Source: Cellulomonas soli (GTDB taxonomy: Bacteria > Actinomycetota > Actinomycetes > Actinomycetales > Cellulomonadaceae). From it: DNA of 64,000 bases. The stretch spans positions 3,038,001 to 3,102,000 of the forward strand of contig NZ_JACBZJ010000001.1 in assembly GCF_013409305.1 (NCBI RefSeq), in the 5' to 3' direction. Each line of letters begins with the position of its first letter. Position 1 is the first letter of the stretch. Positions 1 through 7,078 of the stretch are shown here, in pieces. The notes under the pieces are model-generated. The model was not told the origin of the DNA. It made no database searches and was given only the letters and a program-made list of their open reading frames with translations. The position numbers were made by a program, and so were the translations under genes.

Positions 1-1617
1 CTGTACGCCGGTGAGGTCAACTGGGACGCGGCCGGGCTCGAGGGCGGCCAGTCGCGTCGGATCGAGCAGGCGCTGAAGTCCGGCGACTCGGTGCTCGTGC
101 AGGTCACGAAGGACCCGATCGGTCACAAGGGCGCGCGGCTGACCTCGCAGGTCACGCTGGCCGGCCGGTACCTGGTCTACGTGCCCGGCGGCGGCATGAC
201 CGGCATCAGCCGCAAGCTGCCCGACACCGAGCGTGCCCGCCTGAAGAAGATCCTGCGCGAGGTCGTCCCGGAGTCCGCGGGCGTCATCGTGCGGACCGCC
301 GCGGAGGGCGCCTCGGAGGACGAGCTGCGGGCCGACATCGAGCGTCTGCAGTCCCAGTGGGAGGCGATCTCCGCCAAGGCGAAGACGGCCTCGTCGCCCG
401 CGCTCCTGCAGGGCGAGCCGGACATGGCGATCCGCGTCGTGCGCGACATCTTCAACGACGACTTCAACTCGCTGGTCGTGCAGGGCGACGAGGCGTGGTC
501 GACGATCTCCGGCTACATCGGCGAGCTCGCTCCCGACCTGGCGGGCAAGATCTCCCAGTGGACGGGTACCGCCGACGTGTTCTCCGTGCACCGCATCGAC
601 GAGCAGCTCGCCAAGGGGATGGACCGCAAGGTCTGGCTGCCCTCGGGTGGTTCGCTGGTCATCGACCGCACCGAGGCGATGACCGTCATCGACGTCAACA
701 CCGGCAAGTTCACCGGCTCGGGCGGCACGCTCGAGGAGACGGTCACCCGTAACAACATCGAGGCGGCCGAGGAGATCGTCCGCCAGCTGCGGCTGCGCGA
801 CATCGGCGGCATCATCGTCATCGACTTCATCGACATGGTGCTCGAGTCGAACCGTGACCTGGTGCTGCGCCGGCTCGTCGAGTGCCTGGGTCGGGACCGC
901 ACGAAGCACCAGGTCGCCGAGGTCACCTCGCTCGGGCTGGTGCAGATGACCCGCAAGCGCGTGGGCCAGGGCCTCGTCGAGGCGTTCTCGGTGACCTGCG
1001 AGCACTGCCACGGTCGTGGCTTCATCGTGCAGGACGAGCCGGTGGAGAAGGGGCCGCGCCCCGACCTGGCCGCGCCCGCGCCGCAGCCGGCCGCCGAGGG
1101 CGAGTCGAAGCGCGCGCGCCGCAAGCGGGGCGGAGCCAAGGACGTGGCCCCCGCACCGCACGCAGGCGTGCCGGTCCTGCCGGAGGCGCGCGAGGCCGTC
1201 AAGGCCACGCTCGCGACGATCGCCGCTGCGGCCGCCCACGCCCACGAGCACGAGCACGAGCACGAGCACGACGAGGCCGTCGCCGGTGCGGTCACGCCCG
1301 AGGAGACACCCGAGGTCGAGGTCGCCGCCGAGTCGCCCGCCCCTGCCCCCGTGGTCGTCGAGGTGGGCGACGTGGCGCACGCGCCCGTCCTGGATGTCTT
1401 CGCCGAGCTCGCCTCGGTGGCGGCGGGCCGTGACCGGGTCCAGGTCGACGACGTCGACCTGCCGGAGGCCGCACCCGAGCCCGACGAGCACCTCGAGCTC
1501 ACCCCCGTGGCCCCGGAGCTGTTCGACGTGGACGACGAGGCCGAGGACGCCGACGTCAGCGACGGTGCGACCGGCGGCAACATCGCGCAGGGAACCGAGC
1601 CCGACGTGCGGGAGTAA
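1..1617 (+). CDS. rne: Ribonuclease E/G, 5' end outside window
   Basis: The frame is open from base 1, so 538 C-terminal residues are present and the N-terminus is missing. RNase E/G is the single-strand endoribonuclease of RNA decay and rRNA/tRNA maturation. Seen here: the end of the S1-type region, then the catalytic DNase I-like core with IDVNTG (metal-binding Asp, about codon 231) and IDFIDM about 45 residues later, then the zinc-link motif CEHCHGRG. The rest is an acidic, Ala/Pro-rich tail of low complexity with a His-Glu repeat near 1243-1272, encoded by four perfect CACGAG hexamers plus CACGAC. Actinobacterial RNase E/G proteins often carry such disordered tails. The gene lies just upstream of the rplU unit, as in many actinobacteria. 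Identification is secure; the tail's role is unknown. Confidence 0.95.
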   Translation: MYAGEVNWDAAGLEGGQSRRIEQALKSGDSVLVQVTKDPIGHKGARLTSQVTLAGRYLVYVPGGGMTGISRKLPDTERARLKKILREVVPESAGVIVRTAAEGASEDELRADIERLQSQWEAISAKAKTASSPALLQGEPDMAIRVVRDIFNDDFNSLVVQGDEAWSTISGYIGELAPDLAGKISQWTGTADVFSVHRIDEQLAKGMDRKVWLPSGGSLVIDRTEAMTVIDVNTGKFTGSGGTLEETVTRNNIEAAEEIVRQLRLRDIGGIIVIDFIDMVLESNRDLVLRRLVECLGRDRTKHQVAEVTSLGLVQMTRKRVGQGLVEAFSVTCEHCHGRGFIVQDEPVEKGPRPDLAAPAPQPAAEGESKRARRKRGGAKDVAPAPHAGVPVLPEAREAVKATLATIAAAAAHAHEHEHEHEHDEAVAGAVTPEETPEVEVAAESPAPAPVVVEVGDVAHAPVLDVFAELASVAAGRDRVQVDDVDLPEAAPEPDEHLELTPVAPELFDVDDEAEDADVSDGATGGNIAQGTEPDVRE

Positions 1618-1637
1618 GGCGGGGACCCCAGGTCGGA

Positions 1638-1665
1638 ACGGCCGGACAGGGGTTCGACCGGCCGT
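1638..1665 (+). terminator. Hairpin after RNase E/G gene
   Basis: An 8-bp perfect stem, ACGGCCGG with CCGGCCGT, with a 12-nt loop starts about 20 nt after the stop codon and lies just before the next promoter. There is no U-tract, so it is at best a weak or Rho-assisted terminator. Confidence 0.35.
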
Positions 1666-1681
1666 CGGTCGGCGGCCAGGT

Positions 1682-1710
1682 TTGACCCCTGGCCGCCGGG
1701 TCCGTAACCT
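1682..1710 (+). promoter_or_regulatory. Promoter for rplU-rpmA
   Basis: A -35 box TTGACC (1682-1687) and a -10 box TAACCT (1705-1710) are separated by exactly 17 nt, a good match to actinobacterial housekeeping sigma promoters (TTGAcN, TAnnnT). Transcription would start near 1717, giving a leader of about 230 nt before rplU. I see no gene between 1618 and 1947, so this stretch holds a hairpin, this promoter and an untranslated leader. Confidence 0.6.
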
Positions 1711-1904
1711 GGAGCGTCGGTGCGTCGTGTGCGTGCCGACTGTGCTCGTGGGCAGGCAAGCCGTGCCGACGGGCAGTGTGTGTCGACAGCGTGTGTCGCC
1801 GGAACGGCATGTTCCACTGGCCGACGAGGTCTGCTGCGACGCGAACCCCCGGAGCCTGGGTAGGTCGGGTGGTGCGCGGACGCGGGCGACACATCCAGCA
1901 GACG

Positions 1905-1936
1905 CGAGACAAGCAGTTCTTCGAGACAAGCAGTTC
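1905..1936 (+). repeat. 15-bp direct repeat in rplU leader
   Basis: CGAGACAAGCAGTTC occurs at 1905-1919 and again at 1922-1936, a perfect direct repeat with a period of 17 bp that ends about 12-24 nt before the possible rplU starts. It may be a simple tandem duplication or a protein-binding leader element. Confidence 0.7.
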
Positions 1937-1959
1937 GACGAGCAGAGATGAGCATCAAC

Positions 1960-2268
1960 GTGGTGTACGCGATCGTGAAGGCTGGCGGCCGCCAGGAGAA
2001 GGTCGCCGTCGGCGACGTCGTCGTCGTCGACCGCCTCGCCGCGCAGGCCGGTGCGACGGTCGAGCTGCCCGCGCTCCTGCTCGTCGACGGCGAGAAGGTC
2101 ACCACCGACGCCTCGGTCCTGGCCAAGGTGAAGGTGACGGCGGAGGTCGTGCGGGACGAGAAGGGCCCCAAGATCGACATCCTCAAGTACAAGAACAAGA
2201 CCGGTTACCGCAAGCGCCAGGGTCACCGTCAGCAGCTGACCCGCCTGAAGGTCACCGGCATCAAGTGA
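1960..2268 (+). CDS. rplU: 50S ribosomal protein L21
   Basis: L21 binds 23S rRNA in the large ribosomal subunit. The sequence begins [14 protein letters not shown] and ends [21 protein letters not shown], a classic L21 C-terminus. The GTG at 1960 gives 102 residues, the usual family size, and starts close to the conserved YAIVK; a purine run GAGATGAG lies a few nt upstream. An ATG at 1948 adds four residues (MSIN) and cannot be excluded. The gene is followed by rpmA after 69 nt, and the pair is probably co-transcribed from the promoter at 1682-1710. The direct repeat at 1905-1936 lies in its leader. Confidence 0.95.
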   Translation: MVYAIVKAGGRQEKVAVGDVVVVDRLAAQAGATVELPALLLVDGEKVTTDASVLAKVKVTAEVVRDEKGPKIDILKYKNKTGYRKRQGHRQQLTRLKVTGIK

Positions 2269-2337
2269 TCTCGCTCCGCGACGTGACCACGTCGCGGCTG
2301 CAGCCCCCGTTCTGAGCAGCACGAAAGCAGGTTCGTC

Positions 2338-2595
2338 ATGGCACACAAGAAGGGCGCGAGCTCCTCGCGCAACGGTCGCGACTCCAACGCCCAGCGCCTG
2401 GGCGTCAAGCGCTTCGGTGGCCAGGTCGTCAAGGCCGGCGAGATCATCGTCCGCCAGCGCGGCACCCACTTCCACCCCGGGATCAACGTGGGCCGCGGGG
2501 GCGACGACACGCTGTTCGCGCTGACCGCCGGCTCGGTCGAGTTCGGTACCCGTCGTGGCCGCAAGGTCATCGACATCGTGGCGGCCGAGGTCTGA
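2338..2595 (+). CDS. rpmA: 50S ribosomal protein L27
   Basis: L27 is 85 residues long, the normal size, and reads [19 protein letters not shown], then LGVKRFGGQ and RGTHFHPG, all diagnostic of the family. Its flexible N-terminal tail reaches toward the peptidyl-transferase centre. As in other actinobacteria it begins directly with MAHKK and lacks the cleavable extension seen in Firmicutes. It follows rplU by 69 nt and precedes obg, and a strong hairpin sits 44 nt past its stop. Confidence 0.97.
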   Translation: MAHKKGASSSRNGRDSNAQRLGVKRFGGQVVKAGEIIVRQRGTHFHPGINVGRGGDDTLFALTAGSVEFGTRRGRKVIDIVAAEV

Positions 2596-2639
2596 GACCT
2601 CCCCGTCGTCCGCGGCGCTGACGCGGCGGACGCACTCGT

Positions 2640-2678
2640 CGACGAAGGGGCGCACCCGTGCGGTGCGCCCCTTCGTCG
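2640..2678 (+). terminator. Strong hairpin between rpmA and obg
   Basis: A perfect 16-bp stem (2640-2655 with 2663-2678, arms built on GACGAAGGGGCGCAC and its complement) has a 7-nt loop. No U-tract follows. It probably ends or attenuates the rplU-rpmA transcript and so sets the ribosomal proteins above obg in expression. Confidence 0.7.
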
Positions 2679-2710
2679 TGTGAAGATCGCAAGAACACAA
2701 GGAGGCAGTC

Positions 2711-4228
2711 GTGGCGACATTCGTCGACCGGGTCGTGGTGCATGCGGCCGGCGGTGACGGTGGGCACGGCTGTGCGTCCATCCACCGCGAGAAGTTCAAG
2801 CCCCTGGCGGGTCCCGACGGTGGAAACGGTGGCAACGGCGGCTCCGTGATCCTGCGGGTCGACCCGCAGGTGACCACGCTGCTGGAGTTCCACCACCTGC
2901 CGCACCGGCACGCGCCCTCGGGCTCGCAGGGCATGGGCGACCACCGGCAGGGTGCGATCGGGCAGGACCTCGTGCTGGGCGTGCCCGACGGCACGGTCGT
3001 GAAGGACCCCGACGGGAACGTGCTGGCCGACCTGGTCGGGGTGGGCGCCGAGTACGTGGCCGCCCCGGGCGGCCGTGGTGGCCTGGGCAACGCCGCGCTC
3101 GCCTCCCAGCGGCGCAAGGCGCCTGGCTTCGCGCTGCTGGGCGAGCCGGGGGAGTCGCAGGACGTCGTCCTGGAGCTCAAGACGATCGCGGACGTCGCGC
3201 TCGTCGGGTACCCGAGCGCGGGCAAGTCGAGCCTGGTCGCCGCGATCTCCGCGGCCCGGCCCAAGATCGCCGACTACCCGTTCACGACGCTCGTGCCCAA
3301 CCTCGGCGTCGTCCAGGCGGGGTCGGCCCGCTACACCGTGGCCGACGTGCCCGGCCTGATCCCCGGCGCGTCCGAGGGCAAGGGGCTGGGCCTGGAGTTC
3401 CTGCGGCACATCGAGCGGTGCGCGGTGCTCGTGCACGTGCTCGACTGCGCGACGCTCGAGCCGGACCGCGACCCGGTCTCCGACCTGGACGTCATCGAGG
3501 CCGAGCTGGCCCAGTACGCGGGCGACCTCGGGATCGAGGGTGGACGCGTACCTCTGCAGGAGCGTCCGCGGCTGGTGGTGCTCAACAAGATCGACGTGCC
3601 CGAGGCGCGTGAGCTGGCCGAGCTGGTCCGCCCCGAGCTCGAGGCACGCGGCCTGGCCGTGTTCGAGGTCTCGACGGCCAGCCACGAAGGCCTGCGCCCG
3701 TTGACGTTCGCGTTGGCCGAGCGTGTCGAGAAGGCCCGCCGCGAGGCACCGATACCCGAGAACACCCGGGTGGTGCTGCGGCCCAAGGCCGTGGACGACC
3801 TGGGCTTCACGGTCACCCGGCGCGAGCAGGGCGGCGAGGTGTGGTTCGCGGTGCGCGGCGAGAAGCCCGAGCGCTGGGTGCGGCAGACCGACTTCGCGAA
3901 CGACGAGGCCGTCGGCTACCTGGCCGACCGCCTGGCGCGCCTCGGTGTCGAGGAGCGGCTGTTCAAGGCCGGCGCGGTCGCGGGCGACGAGGTGCGCATC
4001 GGACCCGACTCGAACTCGGTCGTCTTCGACTGGGAGCCGACGCTGATGACCGGTTCGGAGCTGTTGGGCGGCCCGCGCGGTACGGACGTGCGACTCGAGG
4101 ACAGCTCGCGTCCCACCCGTGGCGAGAAGCGGCAGGAGTACAAGGAGCGCATGGACGCCAAGGCGGCCGCGCGTGCCGAGCTGTGGACCGAGCGCGAGGC
4201 CGGTCACTGGGCGGACCCGGAGGACTGA
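2711..4228 (+). CDS. obg: Obg GTPase (ribosome assembly)
   Basis: Obg is an essential GTPase that binds the 50S subunit and links ribosome assembly to growth state. The 505 residues show the glycine-rich N-terminal Obg fold ([18 protein letters not shown]), then the G domain with Walker [11 protein letters not shown], switch motif [23 protein letters not shown] and NKID, then the Obg C-terminal domain ([28 protein letters not shown]). It ends in a charged actinobacterial tail. The GTG start follows AAGGAGG at about 2699-2706. The gene comes after rplU-rpmA and before proB, the conserved order. Confidence 0.97.
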   Translation: MATFVDRVVVHAAGGDGGHGCASIHREKFKPLAGPDGGNGGNGGSVILRVDPQVTTLLEFHHLPHRHAPSGSQGMGDHRQGAIGQDLVLGVPDGTVVKDPDGNVLADLVGVGAEYVAAPGGRGGLGNAALASQRRKAPGFALLGEPGESQDVVLELKTIADVALVGYPSAGKSSLVAAISAARPKIADYPFTTLVPNLGVVQAGSARYTVADVPGLIPGASEGKGLGLEFLRHIERCAVLVHVLDCATLEPDRDPVSDLDVIEAELAQYAGDLGIEGGRVPLQERPRLVVLNKIDVPEARELAELVRPELEARGLAVFEVSTASHEGLRPLTFALAERVEKARREAPIPENTRVVLRPKAVDDLGFTVTRREQGGEVWFAVRGEKPERWVRQTDFANDEAVGYLADRLARLGVEERLFKAGAVAGDEVRIGPDSNSVVFDWEPTLMTGSELLGGPRGTDVRLEDSSRPTRGEKRQEYKERMDAKAAARAELWTEREAGHWADPED

Positions 4229-4339
4229 CACGCACGGTCGGGTTCGGCGCCGACCCGCGGGACGGTGCCGTGCGGCACGCGCGGGCCACTGGCTGGAGGC
4301 CTGCGCGGCCGGCGGCTGCGTGGGGGAGAGAATGACCCC

Positions 4340-5503
4340 GTGAGCGCAGCTGCACTGACCGACCGGGCACAGGTCCCCACCGCGGGACGCATCGTCGTCA
4401 AGGTCGGGTCGTCGTCGCTGACGAGCCCGGACGGTCGGCTCGACGTGGACCGGTTGCGCGCCCTGGTGGACGTGCTCGCGGCACGTCGGGCCGCGGGCGG
4501 TCAGGTCGTGCTGGTGTCCTCCGGCGCCATCGCCGCGGCCATCGGTCCGTTGGGGCTGACCGCGCGCCCCCGTGACCTGGCGACGCAGCAGGCGGCGGCG
4601 TCGGTCGGGCAGGGTCTGCTCGTCGCGCACTACACGAAGGCGTTCGCCGACCACGGGCTGCGGGTCGGTCAGGTGCTGCTCACGGCCGACGACACGGTCC
4701 GGCGCACCCACTACCGCAACGCGCACCGGGCGTTGACCCGCCTGCTGGACCTCGGCGTGGTGCCGATCATCAACGAGAACGACGCGGTGGCCACCGAGGA
4801 GATCCGGTTCGGCGACAACGACCGGCTCGCCGCGCTCGTCTCGCACCTCGTGCACGCCGACGCGTTGGTGCTGCTGACCGATGTCGACGGGCTGTACACG
4901 GGTCCGCCGACGCGGCCGGGGTCGCGACGCATCCCGCTCGTGCGGGGGCCTCGGGACCTCGACGGGATCGACGTCACCGCCCGCGGCAGCGCGGTCGGCA
5001 CGGGCGGCATGGTGACCAAGCTCGAGTCGGTCTCGATCGCCACGCAGTCGGGGATCCCGGTGGTGCTGACCTCGGCGGCGCAGGCGGGGCAGGCGCTGGC
5101 AGGCCAGGACGTCGGCACGTGGTTCTCGGCGACGGGCAGCAGGCGTGCCGTCCGGCTCCTGTGGCTCGCGCACGCCGCTCGCACCCGTGGGCGGCTCGTG
5201 CTGGACCCGGGGGCCGTGCATGCCGTGAGCGAGCGGCACAAGTCGTTGCTGCCGGCCGGGGTCACCGCGTTCGAAGGCACGTTCGAGGCGGGCGACCCGA
5301 TCGAGCTCGTGGGTCCGGACGCGGTGGTCATCGCGCGCGGGCTCGTCGCGTACTCCTCCGAGGAGATGCCCGACCTGCTGGGGCGGACGACGTCCGACCT
5401 GCGGCGCGACCTGGGTCCGGGCTACGACCGCGAGCTGGTCAACAGGGACGACCTGGTGCTCGTGCGCCGTCGGCGTGCGGCGGAGCCCGTCTCGCCGCAC
5501 TGA
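4340..5503 (+). CDS. proB: Glutamate 5-kinase with PUA domain
   Basis: ProB phosphorylates glutamate to gamma-glutamyl phosphate, the first and proline-inhibited step of proline synthesis. The 387-residue product shows the amino-acid kinase fold (IVVKVGSSSLT; VLVSSGAIAA; INENDAVATEEIRFGDNDRLAALVS; LLTDVDGLY; GTGGMVTKL) followed by a C-terminal PUA domain from about residue 285. The GTG at 4340 was chosen because GGGGGAGAG lies 10-18 nt upstream and the encoded SAAALTDRAQVPTAGRIVVKVG matches the family's normal start; the frame is open further upstream but without family sequence. ProA, its usual neighbour, lies 10 kb downstream beyond an inserted cluster. Confidence 0.95.
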   Translation: MSAAALTDRAQVPTAGRIVVKVGSSSLTSPDGRLDVDRLRALVDVLAARRAAGGQVVLVSSGAIAAAIGPLGLTARPRDLATQQAAASVGQGLLVAHYTKAFADHGLRVGQVLLTADDTVRRTHYRNAHRALTRLLDLGVVPIINENDAVATEEIRFGDNDRLAALVSHLVHADALVLLTDVDGLYTGPPTRPGSRRIPLVRGPRDLDGIDVTARGSAVGTGGMVTKLESVSIATQSGIPVVLTSAAQAGQALAGQDVGTWFSATGSRRAVRLLWLAHAARTRGRLVLDPGAVHAVSERHKSLLPAGVTAFEGTFEAGDPIELVGPDAVVIARGLVAYSSEEMPDLLGRTTSDLRRDLGPGYDRELVNRDDLVLVRRRRAAEPVSPH

Positions 5504-5537
5504 CGCCGTCGGGGCCTGCGCGCCCCAGCGGATCGGT

Positions 5538-5557
5538 CGGCGCGCACGTGCGCGCCG
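5538..5557. terminator. 20-bp perfect palindrome between convergent genes
   Basis: CGGCGCGCACGTGCGCGCCG is a perfect 20-bp palindrome in the 80-bp gap between proB and the oppositely oriented monooxygenase gene. A bidirectional terminator is the simplest reading, but a perfect palindrome leaves little loop and there is no U-tract. It could instead be a protein site. Confidence 0.4.
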
Positions 5558-5583
5558 TCCCGTGGCGGGGCGGCTCGGCCCGT

Positions 5584-6753
5584 TCAGGCCGGTCGTCGGG
5601 TCGCGGCGAGCTGGTCGCGCAGGGTCGTGCCGTCACGTTCCGTGCGGAACAGCCCTCGCGCCTGAAGGATCGGGACGACCTCGCGCGTGAGGCGCCGCAG
5701 GCCCGAGGGGACCAGGGCCGGGGCGAGGAGGAACCCGTCGACCAGGCCCTGCTCGAACAGGTCCGTGAGCCGGTCGGCGACGTCGTGCGCGGTGCCGACG
5801 AGCAGGTCGGGTCGGGCCGTGCCGCTGGCCGCGCCCTGGGTGCGCCGCCCCCAGGTCTCGGTGCTGTTCTCGTCTGCGGCCTCGTCTGCGGCCTCGCCTC
5901 CGGCGGCCACGAGGCGAGCGTGCACGTCCTGGGCCTGGGCGAGGCTCGGGGCGACCACGGTGTGCACGCGCAGGAGCACGTGCAGCTCGGCGGGATCCCG
6001 GCCCGCGGCGGCCGCGCGTTCGGCGAGGTCGTGCGCGGCCGGCCGGCCGTCGGGCAGGTGGGCTGCCTCGAGGATCGCGATGTCGGCGTGGCGTCCGGCG
6101 AAGTGCCCGCCTGCCTCGCTCGTCACGGTGTGGGCGAGGACCGGTCGCCCCTGCGGGGAGCGGGACGCGGGCAGGGGTGTGCGCACGGGGTGCCCCTGGA
6201 CGGTGCGGTCGACGCGGTCGATCCGGGAGGGGTCGACGTAGACGCCCGTCCGGCGGTCGCGCACGACGGCGTCGGGCGACCAGGCGTCCCACAGGGCGTG
6301 CACCGCTGCGACGAGCTCGTGCGTGTCGGACCAGGCGTGCTCTGACGTGCCGGCCGACCTCGCGGCGACAAGGTCCCAGCCTGCGCGGCCGCCGCTGACG
6401 TGGTCGAGCGAGGACAGGCGGCGGGCGAGCCCGACGGGATCGGTCGAGGTGCTCGGGACGCTGCCGACGAGGCCGATGTGCTCGGTCCGAGCAGCCAGCG
6501 ACGCGAGCAGGACGGTCGGCTCGAGCCGCGGGTGCTCGGGGCTCGGAGCGCTCGCAGGGCGGGCAGGCGTGCCCGGGTCGTCGCTCACCAGCAGGAGGTG
6601 CACGAGGGCCTGCTCGGCGAGCCGCGCGGCCGCGGTGTGCTGCTCGAGCGACTCGGCGTCGGTGGTCTGGGTGCTGACCCGCCAGGCGCCGGGGTGGTGG
6701 CCGGTGACGGTGTGGTGGAGGCCGAGGGTCATCCTGCGTCGTGGGGTGGTCAT
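5584..6753 (-). CDS. Luciferase-like flavin monooxygenase (NtaA/SnaA/DszA type)
   Basis: The 389-residue protein starts MTTPRRRMTLGLHHTVTGHHPGAWR and has the bacterial luciferase-like barrel: TEHIGLVGSVPSTSTDPVGLARRLSSLDHVSGGRAGWDLV is the conserved FMN-barrel stretch, followed by substrate-loop sequence and a C-terminal helical part. Relatives use reduced FMN and oxygen to oxidise or cleave C-S and C-N compounds (nitrilotriacetate, dibenzothiophene sulfone, S-alkyl-cysteines). It is somewhat shorter than the usual 430-450 residues. It is transcribed away from the riboswitch-led importer operon, with a GGGAGG ribosome site about 11 nt before the ATG. A sulfur-scavenging role is inferred from its neighbours; the substrate is unknown. 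Confidence 0.8.
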   Translation of the reverse strand: MTTPRRRMTLGLHHTVTGHHPGAWRVSTQTTDAESLEQHTAAARLAEQALVHLLLVSDDPGTPARPASAPSPEHPRLEPTVLLASLAARTEHIGLVGSVPSTSTDPVGLARRLSSLDHVSGGRAGWDLVAARSAGTSEHAWSDTHELVAAVHALWDAWSPDAVVRDRRTGVYVDPSRIDRVDRTVQGHPVRTPLPASRSPQGRPVLAHTVTSEAGGHFAGRHADIAILEAAHLPDGRPAAHDLAERAAAAGRDPAELHVLLRVHTVVAPSLAQAQDVHARLVAAGGEAADEAADENSTETWGRRTQGAASGTARPDLLVGTAHDVADRLTDLFEQGLVDGFLLAPALVPSGLRRLTREVVPILQARGLFRTERDGTTLRDQLAATRRPA

Positions 6754-6835
6754 CGCGGCATGGTGGCCTCCCGGTCGGCCTCGGGCGCGGGCGTCCGCAG
6801 AGATCTCGACAGGTGAGACATTTCCGTCCGCATCG

Positions 6836-6863
6836 TTGACATCGGCGCGGGGCCTGGCACTCT
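6836..6863 (+). promoter_or_regulatory. Promoter in front of SAM riboswitch
   Basis: A perfect -35 hexamer TTGACA (6836-6841) is followed after 16 nt by CACTCT (6858-6863), a weak -10. The predicted start, about 6870, falls right at the 5' end of the riboswitch aptamer (6872), which supports both calls. Confidence 0.5.
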
Positions 6864-6871
6864 CCGGCGCA

Positions 6872-6951
6872 GGTCAGGAGTCCCCGCCGTCTGGCTCGGC
6901 AGGCGGGGCAGCAACCCCCACGACACAGGCGGGGTGCTTCCGAGCAAGACC
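6872..6951 (+). ncRNA. SAM-IV-like (SAM clan) riboswitch aptamer
   Basis: The RNA folds as a SAM-I/SAM-IV type core. P1 is GGUC (6872-6875) with GACC (6948-6951). P2 is CCCCGCC (6882-6888) with GGCGGGG (6902-6908). The SAM-binding core reads AGCAACCCC and GGGGUGC, forming P3 (6915-6918 with 6931-6934). The P2 loop GCUCGG (6894-6899) is perfectly complementary to CCGAGC (6940-6945), the pseudoknot expected for this clan. There is no P4 helix between P3 and P1, which favours SAM-IV or SAM-I/IV over SAM-I. It leads the mRNA of the importer, rhodanese, amidohydrolase and monooxygenase genes, so high SAM should repress them. Confidence 0.85.
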
Positions 6952-6953
6952 CG

Positions 6954-6985
6954 GCCCGCCCCTGCTCTCACGGGGAGCGGCGGGC
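6954..6985 (+). promoter_or_regulatory. Hairpin downstream of SAM aptamer
   Basis: GCCCGCC (6954-6960) pairs with GGCGGGC (6979-6985), with an inner GCTC/GAGC helix. It starts two bases after P1 of the aptamer. It may be the 3' hairpin typical of SAM-IV RNAs or part of the expression platform. About 90 nt of GC-rich leader follow before the ribosome site GAGGAG (7062-7067). Confidence 0.5.
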
Positions 6986-7078
6986 AAGCACGTGTCCACG
7001 ACCCGCCCCGCGCGGGCACCGCGGGGACCGCCCGTCCGACGGGGCCGGCCCGCACCGACCCGAGGAGTCGTCCGAACC

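Noticed and set aside
1243-1272. CACGAG hexamer array as a possible regulatory repeat
   Set aside because: It is in frame within the RNase E/G tail and encodes a His-Glu run; reported only as part of that gene.
2567-5500. A 977-codon open frame on the minus strand opposite obg and proB
   Set aside because: It lies antisense to two well-identified genes, is extremely rich in Arg, His and Gln, and shows no domain; it is a by-product of high GC.
6541-6560. GGAGCGCTC, resembling part of a CebR cellulose-regulator site
   Set aside because: It is inside the monooxygenase coding region and lacks the full GGGAGCGCTCCC palindrome.
6801-6820. TCTC-N7-GAGA inverted repeat upstream of the SAM riboswitch promoter
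   Set aside because: Arms of only four bases; expected by chance in this sequence, and no matching site was found elsewhere.
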